Part shown: positions 17,290 to 27,165 of the stretch, in pieces
Numbering within the stretch: position 1 is the stretch's first letter
Layout: the number at the start of each line of letters is the position of its first letter
Assembly (NCBI RefSeq): GCF_025567345.1
Contig: NZ_JAOQJS010000003.1
Coordinates: 1 to 64,000 of the forward strand
Length of the DNA stretch: 64,000 nt
Source of the DNA: Coprococcus ammoniilyticus
GTDB taxonomy: Bacteria; Bacillota; Clostridia; Lachnospirales; Lachnospiraceae
Direction of reading: 5' to 3'
Notes under the pieces: generated by a model
Told to the model about the DNA's origin: nothing
The model's database searches: none
The model's input: the letters and a program-made list of their open reading frames with translations, nothing else
Translations under genes and position numbers: made by a program

Positions 17290-18174
17290 TCATTCCTGTC
17301 CTGAAAGAATTTTCTTCATCTCAGAATAATCACGGTTGGGATATTTCTGCTCTGCTAAAGCAAGTACAGCTCCTGATACGCTGATATAAATATGTTTCTC
17401 ATTTGCATCAAGAACATTCAGATGTTTCTTTACTGTCGTTGTGTCATTTCTCTCGATTGGTCCGGTCAGACCTGCCACTGGGCCATCTTCTGCTATATGC
17501 GATGCATTTCCCATAAATAACGGAACAAGTGCCTGCTCTGCCTGTTTCTCTTCAAATCCGCAGTCTTCCAGTAATGAAACTGCCGATCCATACAGACCAT
17601 TCACCAGATTGCTGGCAAATACTGCAGCCGCATGATATTTTGTTTTATTTTCTGTTGAGAGAAGTACACAGTCATTTCCTAAAAGACGAATAAAGCGGCA
17701 AAGTTTATTTCCCCACTCTTCAGCACCTTCCACGGTAAAAAAACATTTCTGCATTTCCCTGTAGGATTTTGTCGTTGAACTGATTGCATACATAGGATGA
17801 ATCGAATAACCAAAGGCTCCTGCCTCTGTTACACCTGAAAAAATATTAGATGTCATCGCACCACTACAATGACAGATCAGTTTGCCCTTGATATCAAAGG
17901 CTTTTATGCTGTCCCATACTGCTTCTATCCTTCCATCCGGAACGGTAAGCATCAGGACGTCACTTGCGCAAACGATCTTCTTCAAATCATCAAATGCTTC
18001 GGTATTGGTAAATGCTGCAGCTTCTTTTGCACTCTCCACCTGTCTGCTGTAATATCCGGATACGGTTACTGTCTCCGGAAGGTTCTTTTGTATCTCTTCT
18101 TTATTCAGCTTCTGTTCAAGATACTTTCCAAGTGTAAAGCCTACTTTGCCTGCACCGATAAATCCAATCCTCAT
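17290..18174 (-). CDS. Rossmann/DUF2520 protein, likely ketopantoate reductase PanG
   Basis: A 294-aa protein with an N-terminal NAD(P)-binding Rossmann motif (GFIGAGKVGFTLGKYL) and a helical C-terminal half of the DUF2520 type (YHAAAVFASNLVNGLYG, GLTGPIERNDTTTVKKHL). Classical PanE is not present beside panB and panC. PanG, a ketopantoate reductase described in Francisella and found next to pan genes in some Firmicutes, is, as far as I recall, of this Rossmann plus DUF2520 type. Family plus position immediately upstream of panB make PanG the best guess; the exact substrate is inferred. AGGTGA precedes the ATG. Confidence 0.75.
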   Translation of the reverse strand: MRIGFIGAGKVGFTLGKYLEQKLNKEEIQKNLPETVTVSGYYSRQVESAKEAAAFTNTEAFDDLKKIVCASDVLMLTVPDGRIEAVWDSIKAFDIKGKLICHCSGAMTSNIFSGVTEAGAFGYSIHPMYAISSTTKSYREMQKCFFTVEGAEEWGNKLCRFIRLLGNDCVLLSTENKTKYHAAAVFASNLVNGLYGSAVSLLEDCGFEEKQAEQALVPLFMGNASHIAEDGPVAGLTGPIERNDTTTVKKHLNVLDANEKHIYISVSGAVLALAEQKYPNRDYSEMKKILSGQE

Positions 18175-18276
18175 ATGATCACCTGCTATCGCCTGTTCTA
18201 TCTGTGGTGTACAATCAGGTATAGTTTCTTTCGAATACCATCCGCCATTTACAATACCATTTACAAGGTAAAAAGT

Positions 18277-18320
18277 AAAGCAGGAGAACCTGAATTTATC
18301 ATCATTTTTTCTCCTGCTTT
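18277..18320. terminator. Terminator after purE
   Basis: Perfect 12-bp inverted repeat AAAGCAGGAGAA (18277-18288) / TTCTCCTGCTTT (18309-18320) with a 20-nt loop. T-rich tails exist on both strands. It lies downstream of purE on the minus strand and upstream of the pan cluster, isolating the two. Confidence 0.8.
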
Positions 18321-18387
18321 TCTTATGTTTTTCCCATACAGATCATAGATCCATATCGGAAATCATCATTTTTATAATACATAAAAA

Positions 18388-18876
18388 TTAGTTATATTTT
18401 GCAATTACCTCTGCATTCGCCTTCATGGCTGCAGCTTCCATGGACTCACGCTCTGCCAAAAGTTTCTTTCTTACTTCTGCATTGCTGTTTCCTATGATCT
18501 GAAGTGCCAGATATGCTGCATTCTTGCTTCCGTTTATTGCTACAGTTGCTACAGGGATACCGGATGGCATCTGAACGATAGAAAGAAGTGCATCCATTCC
18601 ATCTAATACAGAACCGGAAATTGGTACTCCGATAACCGGGATCACTGTCTGGCTTGCTACAACACCCGGAAGTGCTGCTGCCATACCTGCGGCAGTAATG
18701 ATAACCTGTGTTCCATTATTATTTGCTTCTTCAATAAACTCTGAAAGTCCTGCATGTGCTCTGTGTGCAGACAGACATCTTACATCAACTGCTACTCCAT
18801 ACTCCTTTAAAATGCCGATTGCAGGCTCAACCTTTGGCAGGTCACTTGTTGATCCCATAATGATCGCTACTCTCAT
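18388..18876 (-). CDS. purE: 5-(carboxyamino)imidazole ribonucleotide mutase
   Basis: Class I PurE moves the carboxylate of N5-CAIR to C4 in purine synthesis; it normally works with PurK, which is not in the window. The 162-aa protein has IIMGSTSDLPKVEPA at the N-terminus and the active-site stretch CLSAHRAHAGL near residue 40, followed by GMAAALPGVVASQT. It stands apart from purMND, 78 bp after the sensor-kinase gene, and ends at the terminator at 18277-18320. Confidence 0.95.
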   Translation of the reverse strand: MRVAIIMGSTSDLPKVEPAIGILKEYGVAVDVRCLSAHRAHAGLSEFIEEANNNGTQVIITAAGMAAALPGVVASQTVIPVIGVPISGSVLDGMDALLSIVQMPSGIPVATVAINGSKNAAYLALQIIGNSNAEVRKKLLAERESMEAAAMKANAEVIAKYN

Positions 18877-18954
18877 GTTTTTATCCTTCTTTCTTTCTTT
18901 TTATGTGTCATATCCCTGTGTCATACATGGCTCCATGCATGGCACAATGGTATT

Positions 18955-21900
18955 TTACTTACTGTTCAGATACTGATCGATAATCTCACTTGCCCCTTCA
19001 TAATCCATGGCATCCACCGTCATCTTCAGTGCATTTAAGAACTCAATATCAGCATCATTATACTCGTATCGGTCGATTTCTGCCAGTATTTCTTTTACAG
19101 CTCCAACATCGGCATCCCGTAAAAATGTACGCATATCTTTGAGCTGTCCACGATCCACTGCATCCCTGACTGTCTTTTCCTGCTGTTCAACCGGATTGAT
19201 CTTCGCCAGATATAGTCCGATATCCTTAAACATACGCTTCAGCATGGATACAAATTCATGCGTATTTTCCTTTGCATACTGCATATTTCCTATATTGATC
19301 GCCGACTCCAGATTTGCTGCTTTCCGTTCGATGCTGTATGCGCCGATATTTCCACTGCTGCTCTTGATATCATGAATGATATTCCGATACCGTCTGACAT
19401 CATCATCAATATATTCTTCCAGACGATCTACATCCGGCTCATAGTCTTCCTTGAATGCCGCAATAAAACGGTTAAAGGTATCAAAATTGCCTCCGATCAT
19501 CTTCAATGCATTTTCAACTACAATACTGTTCTCCAGAATATAAACATCATCCTTAAATCTGGATTCGCTGATATACTGTCTGATATTGCTTGTCTTTTCC
19601 TTGATCTTGTCCTCCGGAAGGAACAGACGGAAAATCCCTTCGATTCCATCCATTTCCAATGGTTTTACAAGTACGTCACTGAAGCCCTGCTTTATGATCT
19701 CATCTCTGCTGCTGTCTATATTGTTTTCTGAAAGCGCAATGATCGGAACCCGTTTGTATTCTTCTCCATCCAGGCTCCGGATCTCACGGACGGTATCTGC
19801 ACCATCCATAACCGGCATGACTGTATCAATGAAGATCATATCATATGGAGTTACCATAACCTTGTCAATCGCTTCGAATCCGGATGAAGCAGTATCACAG
19901 ATCAGCTCATAGGAATCAAATATAACCTTCTGGATCTGTATACTGACATCAGAATCGTCCACAAGAAGGATCCTGACATCCGGAAGCCAAATTCTTGAAT
20001 TCGAATTACGGAATGCCTGCTCCCGTCGTTTGCTTACATTATAATTAACATAGCTGTAATCAAATACCTGCTGTATAATGGAAAAGCGTATCGTGGTTCC
20101 TGCTCCATAGGTACTGTCAACCTCCGGGGTTCCACCCATACTCTCGATCAACTGTCTTGCGATTGCCAGTCCGATACTGATATCAAAATTACCGATATCA
20201 GTTCTGTCATAAGAATCGTCCAGATCAAAGAAACTGTCCAGACGTTCTTCCTTTACTCCGGTTCCGGTATCTGATATCACGATATCCAGATAAATGCTGT
20301 CCGGTCTGTCGCACTCTTCCGGAGCGATCTTTCTCCAATCCACTTCAATGCTGATCGAACCTTCTTTGGTTGTCTTTGCCGCCCTCTGATACAGATTCAT
20401 CAGGATCTCCTTCACCTTATCACGATCGCCGATCAGACCATTTGGTATATCATCCTCAATGCTTACCTTTAAGGCAACCAGATCCCGGTTGATCATTTCC
20501 TTAAACTGAACCGCAAGCTCCTCGATCATATCTGAAACCGCATATTCCTTCTCCTGCAATTCCAGTGTTCCATCCTGTAAATTCGATAATCTGGAAATTC
20601 CATCAATTATACCAAGGATCTCGTAGCTGGAACCATATACCGTGGATAACTGTTTTACCTCTTCTTCCGTTTTTGCCTCATCATTCCGCAAAAGCATCTC
20701 GCTGATCGCAAGGATCGAATTTAACGGTACACGGATCTCATGATTCAGATAGTTCACATAATCGTTCTTTGCACGGTTAGAACGCTCTGCCTGTTCATTT
20801 TTCTTGCTGAGTTCTTCTACCTGCTCCGTCTTTTTGCCAAGCAGATGCATCACATACCGGGCTACAAATATCACTGCCACGCAGATTGCTATGATCAATA
20901 CCACAATCAGAACTCTGGAAAATGGAGTCTCCCAGAATTTCAACTGTTTTACAATAACAAAAGACAGCGGTTCTTCACAGGCAACACCATCAGAATTCTC
21001 TGCCGAAAGCACAAATGTATAATTTCCGCCCTCCAGATTTGTATACTCTGCTTCCAGATTATCCGTACCCGAAACAACACGATCTTTATCGTCAAATCCA
21101 TCAAGATAATATTTTACCTGAATATCCCCACGATTTACATAACTCAGAACAGAGAACTTGATCACGATTCGGTTCGTATCACCCGGAACGGTCATCTTAC
21201 CATCCAGATCCGAGAACGCATACTCTTTATCATCTATCGTAACAGAAGCTATCCGTACCTTCGGTGGAACTTCATTTGTAAATACCTGATTCTGATCCAG
21301 CATACTGAAGCCGGTATCACAACAAACATAGACGACTCCATCTTCACTGATATAATTCGTTGAATTATCCGTAATATCAGAGATCAGTCCATCATTTTTC
21401 GTATATATCTCGCATTTCGGATCTGCCGAGCTCAACAGATCTCCTTCGTAATATTTCTGGATGCCACGGGAACCGAAGATCCAGAGGTCTCCTGCCTGAT
21501 CCAGTATCAGATTTGCCACAGAATTCGATGGATCAACTGCACTGATCTGACGGATCACGCCCTCCTGATAATAAAGTCCATTATCTGTTCCGATCCAGAT
21601 ACCATTGCTTCCACCAACAATGGAAGAAACAACATTCGAATTCAGTCCCTCTGACATAGATATCTTTTTCAGATTAGATTCCATGTCTATCGTATAAAGA
21701 CCGGAACCATTGGACCCTGCATATAAGGTTCCATCCTCCGCCTGATACAGGGATATGATATCTGCATTTTCCATACCGGAAAATCGGCCGTAGCTGACTG
21801 TTACCTGTTCATCCTTCAATATGGAAATACCGCTCTCGGTTCCGATCGCCATACTACCATCCTTTAATTCAATGATACAGTTGACAGCATTACTGGTCAA

Positions 21901-23166
21901 CAACGCGCCACTCTTATTATAGAATTTGTATTTACCCTTACTGTTCACCTTGATAACACCATAAATTCGGTAGGAACAGATCCACAGATTATTCTTTGAA
22001 TCCACACAGAAATCACGGATACTTTTTCCATTTAACATTGTGACAAGATCAGAGTCACGGTCAAGAGTTCCGTCTGCATTTATGATCCGCAGGCCATCAT
22101 CTGTACCGATATATAACTTTCCGCAATACTCCGTAATGCAGTTGACGATTGTCTCATCCAGACCATATTTCATGCTTCCATTCTGGAATTTGCTTCTGGA
22201 TAACAGCATCAGTCCTTTTCGATATGAGGTCATCCAGTAGTTCCCTTCAAAATCCTGGATTATGTCACTCATCGACTCATTAAATTCCAGACCGGTAACA
22301 TACTTCATTTTTTTATTTTTGTTGATATAACCAACACCATCATCCGCAAGAACCCACAATTTATTATCAATCCGCTGGATCTTATTGATACCACTCAGTG
22401 CCGCTGTTGATAATAATTCAAAATCTTTGTTCGTCGTAAGATGTATAATTGTATGACCTACCGTACCAATATACCGTTCCCCATTCTCATCTACAAAAAG
22501 GCTGTTCAGATCTTCTTCTGTGTATTCCATCTTACTGATCTTGCTTACGATCTGATCATCCTTGATATTTACGATCGTATCGTTATTCACGATCGCATAT
22601 ACATAAGAACGATATCCACTGATCGCTGTTACATCCGGTGCAACAACATCATCATCCGCAACCAGCGTCATTTCACCGGATTCGTAATAATAAATACCGG
22701 ATGAAGTAGCAAGCCATATTTTTCCTTCTTCATCTTCATACAGTCCACGGACGGTCGTAATCTCATCCTCTGTTGAATTCGATATACGATTAAAGCATCC
22801 GTCTTTGTAAATAAATAAGCCATAGTTTTCCGTTCCTACATACAGATCCCCATTCGATGCCGCAAGAATACTGTTGATCATATAGGAACTGCTGTCGCTG
22901 TCTTCTCCCAGTGAAAATTTCCGAAACTGACTTCCATCATAACGGTACAGTCCGCTGTCCGTGCCGACCCATATGTATCCACTGGCAGACTGGCTGATGC
23001 AGTTTGCTTCCCCACTTTCAAAACCGTCATCTTCTGTGTACTTGGTCTGACTGTAATCTGATGTAAAATTCTCCTGTGCAAACACAGCAAGCCGTGGTGA
23101 AAAAAGTATCATCACGGCTACTGCTATTAATATGATCATTCTGATTTTTGAATGTAACTGCTTCAT
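18955..23166 (-). CDS. Giant hybrid sensor kinase: beta-propeller sensor, HisKA, HATPase, receiver, HPt
   Basis: A ~1403-aa membrane-anchored signalling protein. A signal/anchor helix near residues 10-32 is followed by an extracellular part with many two-component-propeller repeats (pattern GxIWVGTxxGLYxYxxG) up to ~660, a Y_Y_Y-like beta domain (~665-745) and a membrane helix (~755-780). Inside are HisKA (H809 in NHEIRVP), an HATPase domain (DTGTGVKEE; GLAIARQLIESMGG), a receiver with phospho-acceptor D1114 (MIFIDTVMPVMDG) and an HPt domain with H1265 (IHDIKSSSG). Unlike the Bacteroides hybrid regulators there is no DNA-binding output, so phosphate must leave through the HPt to a separate regulator. 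The N-box reads NLYQRAAK: the usual Mg-binding Asn is R928. ATG at 23166 with AGGTG upstream is preferred over GTG at 23181. Overlaps or abuts the M18 gene. Confidence 0.9.
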   Translation of the reverse strand: MKQLHSKIRMIILIAVAVMILFSPRLAVFAQENFTSDYSQTKYTEDDGFESGEANCISQSASGYIWVGTDSGLYRYDGSQFRKFSLGEDSDSSSYMINSILAASNGDLYVGTENYGLFIYKDGCFNRISNSTEDEITTVRGLYEDEEGKIWLATSSGIYYYESGEMTLVADDDVVAPDVTAISGYRSYVYAIVNNDTIVNIKDDQIVSKISKMEYTEEDLNSLFVDENGERYIGTVGHTIIHLTTNKDFELLSTAALSGINKIQRIDNKLWVLADDGVGYINKNKKMKYVTGLEFNESMSDIIQDFEGNYWMTSYRKGLMLLSRSKFQNGSMKYGLDETIVNCITEYCGKLYIGTDDGLRIINADGTLDRDSDLVTMLNGKSIRDFCVDSKNNLWICSYRIYGVIKVNSKGKYKFYNKSGALLTSNAVNCIIELKDGSMAIGTESGISILKDEQVTVSYGRFSGMENADIISLYQAEDGTLYAGSNGSGLYTIDMESNLKKISMSEGLNSNVVSSIVGGSNGIWIGTDNGLYYQEGVIRQISAVDPSNSVANLILDQAGDLWIFGSRGIQKYYEGDLLSSADPKCEIYTKNDGLISDITDNSTNYISEDGVVYVCCDTGFSMLDQNQVFTNEVPPKVRIASVTIDDKEYAFSDLDGKMTVPGDTNRIVIKFSVLSYVNRGDIQVKYYLDGFDDKDRVVSGTDNLEAEYTNLEGGNYTFVLSAENSDGVACEEPLSFVIVKQLKFWETPFSRVLIVVLIIAICVAVIFVARYVMHLLGKKTEQVEELSKKNEQAERSNRAKNDYVNYLNHEIRVPLNSILAISEMLLRNDEAKTEEEVKQLSTVYGSSYEILGIIDGISRLSNLQDGTLELQEKEYAVSDMIEELAVQFKEMINRDLVALKVSIEDDIPNGLIGDRDKVKEILMNLYQRAAKTTKEGSISIEVDWRKIAPEECDRPDSIYLDIVISDTGTGVKEERLDSFFDLDDSYDRTDIGNFDISIGLAIARQLIESMGGTPEVDSTYGAGTTIRFSIIQQVFDYSYVNYNVSKRREQAFRNSNSRIWLPDVRILLVDDSDVSIQIQKVIFDSYELICDTASSGFEAIDKVMVTPYDMIFIDTVMPVMDGADTVREIRSLDGEEYKRVPIIALSENNIDSSRDEIIKQGFSDVLVKPLEMDGIEGIFRLFLPEDKIKEKTSNIRQYISESRFKDDVYILENSIVVENALKMIGGNFDTFNRFIAAFKEDYEPDVDRLEEYIDDDVRRYRNIIHDIKSSSGNIGAYSIERKAANLESAINIGNMQYAKENTHEFVSMLKRMFKDIGLYLAKINPVEQQEKTVRDAVDRGQLKDMRTFLRDADVGAVKEILAEIDRYEYNDADIEFLNALKMTVDAMDYEGASEIIDQYLNSK

Positions 23167-23173
23167 AGTTTTC

Positions 23174-24553
23174 TTATGCACCTAATAAAAATGCTACATA
23201 TCCTTTTTTAGTTTCATAAATATCTGCTTTGGAAGTGATCTCCCATGGAGCATGCATGTTTAATACGGCCACACCACAGTCCACAACTTCCATTCCATAT
23301 AATGATAAAATATAAGCGATCGTACCGCCACCGCCAACATCTACTTTACCAAGCTCTGCAGTCTGATAGTATACTCCGGCATCATCCATTACCTTACGAA
23401 TAGCTGCAAGATACTCTGCATTTGCATCATTGGAACCGGATTTGCCTCTTGCTCCTGTAAACTTGTTAAATACCATACCTTCACCAAAGATAGCCGCATT
23501 CTTCTTGTCAAATGCACTTGCAAAGGTTGGATCATAACCTGCAGATACGTCAGAGGATAACATTCTGGAGGATGCCAGACATCTTCTGAGGGCCAGTTCA
23601 TTATAACAACCCATCGCATTCATGATCTCAGCAACTGTATTCTCAAAGAAATGAGACTGCATTCCGGTTGCACCCACGCTTCCGATCTCCTCTTTATCTG
23701 TCAACAGACAACAGGTCGTCTTTTCTACATCTTCTGCCTCCAGCATCGCAACCATAGATGTATATGCACATACCCTGTCATCCTGTCCGTATGCCATGAT
23801 CATACTCTCATCAATTCCGCAGTTTCTTGCCTTTCCTGCCGGAACGATCTCAAGCTCTGCTGAAATGAAATCTTCTTCCTTTATTCTATATTTCTTCTTC
23901 AGAAGTGCAAGCACCTGTTCCTTTACGGCTTCTTTCTCTTTTCCCTTTAATGGCTTGCTCGCAAATAAAATATCCAGTTCTTCTCCCTCGATAACTTTAT
24001 TTGCCTTTTTTTCCATCTGAGCACCGGCAAGATGGATCAGCAGATCGGTAACACAAAATACCGGATCATTCTTGTCTTCCCCAATGTTTACTTCTACAAC
24101 TTCTCCGTCTGTCTTAGCAACTACACCATGAATAGCAAGTGGTAAGGTTACCCACTGATACTTCTTGATTCCTCCATAATAATGCGTATCCAGATAAGCA
24201 AATCCCTCTTTCTCGTATAATGGAATCTGTTTGATATCCATACGTGGGGAATCGATATGTGCGCCAAGAATGTTCATACCCTTTTCGATATCCTTCTTAC
24301 CGATATTGAACAGCGCTACGGTCTTATTCATCCATACCGCATATACCTTTGAACCTTTTGTCAGCTTCTTTCCTTCTTTGATCACATCCTGAATATCTTC
24401 ATATCCGGCTTTCTTTACCTGTTTTACGATCTCTTTTACACATTCCCGCTCCGTCTTTCCTGTATCCAGGAATTCACGGTAGGATTTACATAATTTTTCC
24501 AGCTTTGCAAGTTCTTCCTTGTCATAACTGTTCCATGCATTTTTATCTTTCAT
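23174..24553 (-). CDS. M18-family aminopeptidase
   Basis: Zinc aminopeptidase that removes N-terminal residues, often acidic ones, from peptides in the cytoplasm. The 459-aa protein carries the M18 metal and catalytic blocks: LGAHIDSPRMDIK near residue 105, KEEIGSVGATGM near 295, GQDDRVCAYTSM near 265 and VDVGGGGTIAYI near 405. Length is typical. It begins 11 bp after the ABC permease gene and ends at the start of the sensor-kinase gene, so all probably share a transcript. Confidence 0.92.
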   Translation of the reverse strand: MKDKNAWNSYDKEELAKLEKLCKSYREFLDTGKTERECVKEIVKQVKKAGYEDIQDVIKEGKKLTKGSKVYAVWMNKTVALFNIGKKDIEKGMNILGAHIDSPRMDIKQIPLYEKEGFAYLDTHYYGGIKKYQWVTLPLAIHGVVAKTDGEVVEVNIGEDKNDPVFCVTDLLIHLAGAQMEKKANKVIEGEELDILFASKPLKGKEKEAVKEQVLALLKKKYRIKEEDFISAELEIVPAGKARNCGIDESMIMAYGQDDRVCAYTSMVAMLEAEDVEKTTCCLLTDKEEIGSVGATGMQSHFFENTVAEIMNAMGCYNELALRRCLASSRMLSSDVSAGYDPTFASAFDKKNAAIFGEGMVFNKFTGARGKSGSNDANAEYLAAIRKVMDDAGVYYQTAELGKVDVGGGGTIAYILSLYGMEVVDCGVAVLNMHAPWEITSKADIYETKKGYVAFLLGA

Positions 24554-24564
24554 TTTTATGCCTC

Positions 24565-26235
24565 CTAAACATATAAGTCATTGCTTATACTCTTTTTTAT
24601 ATATATAATGGCACTTCTGCGGATCCTGTATGTCACAAGTCCGAGAATTACCAGATAGATTGCAAAGATCATAAAAGAATCCATCTTTGTAAACTTAAAT
24701 AAACAAAAACCGACTCCACAAAGGATCATGGATACCAGAATAGCAATCGCCATATTAAAGAATGCATTCAGATTGCCCCTGAGCGCTCCGTATTCATCTT
24801 CCCAGTTCAGCTTCGGATGTGTTGCATCCAGCCAGAGTCCGATATAGGTGCAGCATACAACCGATAAGAACCCGATCACAATAAAGTAAATGACCGAAGG
24901 CACATTGATATGCATACAGATGCACAACACAATGATCGTTACTGCAACTGTGATGCCGCTGTATACCAGACTGACACCTGCCTTGATCCCGATCTGCGTC
25001 CGATAGCTGACCGGTGCATATTTGATAAAACTGAAATGATCTCCCTCTCTTGTAAACGAGGTCGATGCAATACTGTTCATTGCTGTTGCAAAGAAGGAAA
25101 TGATCAGTACCAGCAATAATACGATCAGATCGGATGCTACAAAACCTTTGGAAAGCAGCTTCTCAAATGAAGTCATAAAGTTCTTCGTCGCAGGCAGAAC
25201 AAACAATGCCACCGCAAGAACCGGCCATATAATATTTACCATTACACAATATTTGCGATATGCCGGTGTCCGGTATAGTATCTTACATTCCTTCAGAAAA
25301 TATGCTTTGCGAATACTTTTTTTCGCATAAGCTGCATCAGAAACCACATCTTCTTTCTTCTCTGCTTTTCCGACAGATGAAACCAGATATACGCCACGCA
25401 GATACAGTTTGCTTCCAAGGAAAAACAACAGACCTGCCATAACCGCATTTAACAGGATGAACAGCAGGAAATATGCAATGTTGTTCGTTTCAAGTGCTTT
25501 TAAGAATACAGGAACCGTAAAGAATATCTTTCCCATGATTGCTGTAAACATATTGTTATGATTCATCAGACCATCAATATAATTGTTAATATTGATGCTG
25601 TCCATCTGAATAAACGATAATAAAAAGAGTCCGAGGAAAATAACGGTTACCAGTCCTGTCATGGCATCCACATTCCGAAACAGTTTTATCCGGCTTAAAA
25701 ACGCCATACAAAGTAAGGCAAAAATTCCGCAATATACAAGTGGAAGGATCGGAAGCATCGCTACTCCGACTAATGCCGTCAGTGCAGATACCGGCTTAAA
25801 TCCGGCAGCTATGAAGTAACCTACAAAGCCGCTGAATAAAACCATACACTCCATAACACTCTCTGCAATATATGCATTTACAAATTTGGCTGCTACAATC
25901 TCACCCGGCTTTACCGGAAGCGGAAGCAGATGATCCAGATCCGATGAAAAAAACAGTACATTAAACAGTACCATCACCGAAAAGATCATGCCAAATACGG
26001 ACATCAACTGTATGATCAGTTCTACGCCTTCCGTCATTCCTCCTGCTTCTATCAGTGCTTCTGTCATAATATATACAATAAATCCAACGACCAGACAACA
26101 GGGAACCATGATACAGAACATGGCAAGTGAACCAAGTGTCTTATATGCCTTCGCTTTTTCTCCGGTGTCCGGCATCGTCATCTCTGTATCCTTTGCCATT
26201 ACTCTGGTCAAATACAAAAAATTCTTCATAAGCAC
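24565..26235 (-). CDS. ABC exporter membrane subunit (putative ABC_export family)
   Basis: About 556 aa with roughly 12 hydrophobic helices and no periplasmic-binding signature. It follows directly on an ABC ATPase gene and is presumed to be its membrane partner. A large multi-helix permease paired with a single ATPase of this type resembles the putative ABC exporter family of Firmicutes; the cargo is unknown. The start is uncertain: GTG at 26235 has GAGG six bases upstream and touches the ATPase stop codon, while ATG codons at 26229 and 26247 are also in frame. Confidence 0.8.
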   Translation of the reverse strand: MLMKNFLYLTRVMAKDTEMTMPDTGEKAKAYKTLGSLAMFCIMVPCCLVVGFIVYIMTEALIEAGGMTEGVELIIQLMSVFGMIFSVMVLFNVLFFSSDLDHLLPLPVKPGEIVAAKFVNAYIAESVMECMVLFSGFVGYFIAAGFKPVSALTALVGVAMLPILPLVYCGIFALLCMAFLSRIKLFRNVDAMTGLVTVIFLGLFLLSFIQMDSININNYIDGLMNHNNMFTAIMGKIFFTVPVFLKALETNNIAYFLLFILLNAVMAGLLFFLGSKLYLRGVYLVSSVGKAEKKEDVVSDAAYAKKSIRKAYFLKECKILYRTPAYRKYCVMVNIIWPVLAVALFVLPATKNFMTSFEKLLSKGFVASDLIVLLLVLIISFFATAMNSIASTSFTREGDHFSFIKYAPVSYRTQIGIKAGVSLVYSGITVAVTIIVLCICMHINVPSVIYFIVIGFLSVVCCTYIGLWLDATHPKLNWEDEYGALRGNLNAFFNMAIAILVSMILCGVGFCLFKFTKMDSFMIFAIYLVILGLVTYRIRRSAIIYIKKSISNDLYV

Positions 26236-26236
26236 T

Positions 26237-26959
26237 CTATTCCTCATGTGTCATTTCTATAAATATATCTTCCAGTGACTTATTCTTATGTGCGACAACC
26301 AGTTCATCCAGCGTTCCCTGATAGATATCATGACCTTTCTTGATCATGATGATATTATCACACAATTTCTCTGCAACTTCCAGAACATGCGTTGAGAAAA
26401 ATACGCAGTTACCTTCATCCGCATGCTCCCGCATCATCTTCTTTAATTCATATGCCGCATTCGGATCCAATCCGGTCATCGGTTCATCTAAGATCCAGAC
26501 CGGTGGTTTATGTACTAATGCGCCTATTACCATCATTTTCTGGCGCATACCATGCGAATAGCTGACCATTTGTTTATTTAAGCTGTCTTCCATACCAAAA
26601 CGCCCAGCCATTTCCTCTAACCGCTTCTTACGGTCAGTCTCTGATACACCATAAATATCTGCAATGAAATTTACATATTCCAGTCCTGTTAACCGTAAAA
26701 AGATATCAGGATTATCTGCAATATATCCAATCGACCGTTTTGCCTCAAGCGGCTCTTTCCGGATATCATGACCATTGATCTGAACGCTGCCCTCTGTCGG
26801 TTTTAAAATACCGGTCAGCATCTTGATCGTTGTTGTCTTCCCCGCACCATTCTGCCCTACGAATCCGACGATCTCACCTTTCTTAATATGAAAGCTTAAA
26901 TTGTTTACGGACACAAAATCTTTACCGTAAATTTTCTTTAAGTTATTGGCTATTATCAT
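26237..26959 (-). CDS. ABC transporter ATP-binding protein
   Basis: A 240-aa ATPase with Walker A GQNGAGKTT near residue 37, signature YSHGMRQKM near 138 and Walker B VWILDEPMTGLD near 158. The signature is the SHGM variant common in exporter-type ATPases of the EcsA/CcmA group. First gene of a minus-strand cluster ATPase - permease - M18 peptidase - sensor kinase - purE, with a promoter at 27048-27076. Energises the adjacent permease. Confidence 0.93.
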   Translation of the reverse strand: MIIANNLKKIYGKDFVSVNNLSFHIKKGEIVGFVGQNGAGKTTTIKMLTGILKPTEGSVQINGHDIRKEPLEAKRSIGYIADNPDIFLRLTGLEYVNFIADIYGVSETDRKKRLEEMAGRFGMEDSLNKQMVSYSHGMRQKMMVIGALVHKPPVWILDEPMTGLDPNAAYELKKMMREHADEGNCVFFSTHVLEVAEKLCDNIIMIKKGHDIYQGTLDELVVAHKNKSLEDIFIEMTHEE

Positions 26960-27047
26960 TCTTTATCTTCTCCCGGTTCTTATCTGTCACACCATCGTTT
27001 CTATCTGGTCTGTCATTTATCAAAATACTTCTTTCCATTTGGTTTTA

Positions 27048-27076
27048 ATTATACCAAGCCCCTAATCTCTTTACAA
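27048..27076 (-). promoter_or_regulatory. Promoter of the ABC / M18 / sensor-kinase cluster
   Basis: On the minus strand TTGTAA (complement of 27071-27076) and a perfect TATAAT (complement of 27048-27053) are 17 bp apart, about 90 bp upstream of the ATPase ATG. Confidence 0.7.
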
Positions 27077-27091
27077 TATAAATATACCAAA

Positions 27092-27128
27092 GGCAGCCTG
27101 AAAATACTCTGCATAGTAACAGGCTGCC
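27092..27128 (-). terminator. Terminator after addA
   Basis: Perfect 9-bp GC-rich inverted repeat GGCAGCCTG / CAGGCTGCC with a 19-nt loop, followed by a short T tract on the minus strand, 37 bp after the addA stop. Confidence 0.7.
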
Positions 27129-27165
27129 ATCTTCTTTATATGATTGTCCGCGGACATTTTACTGT

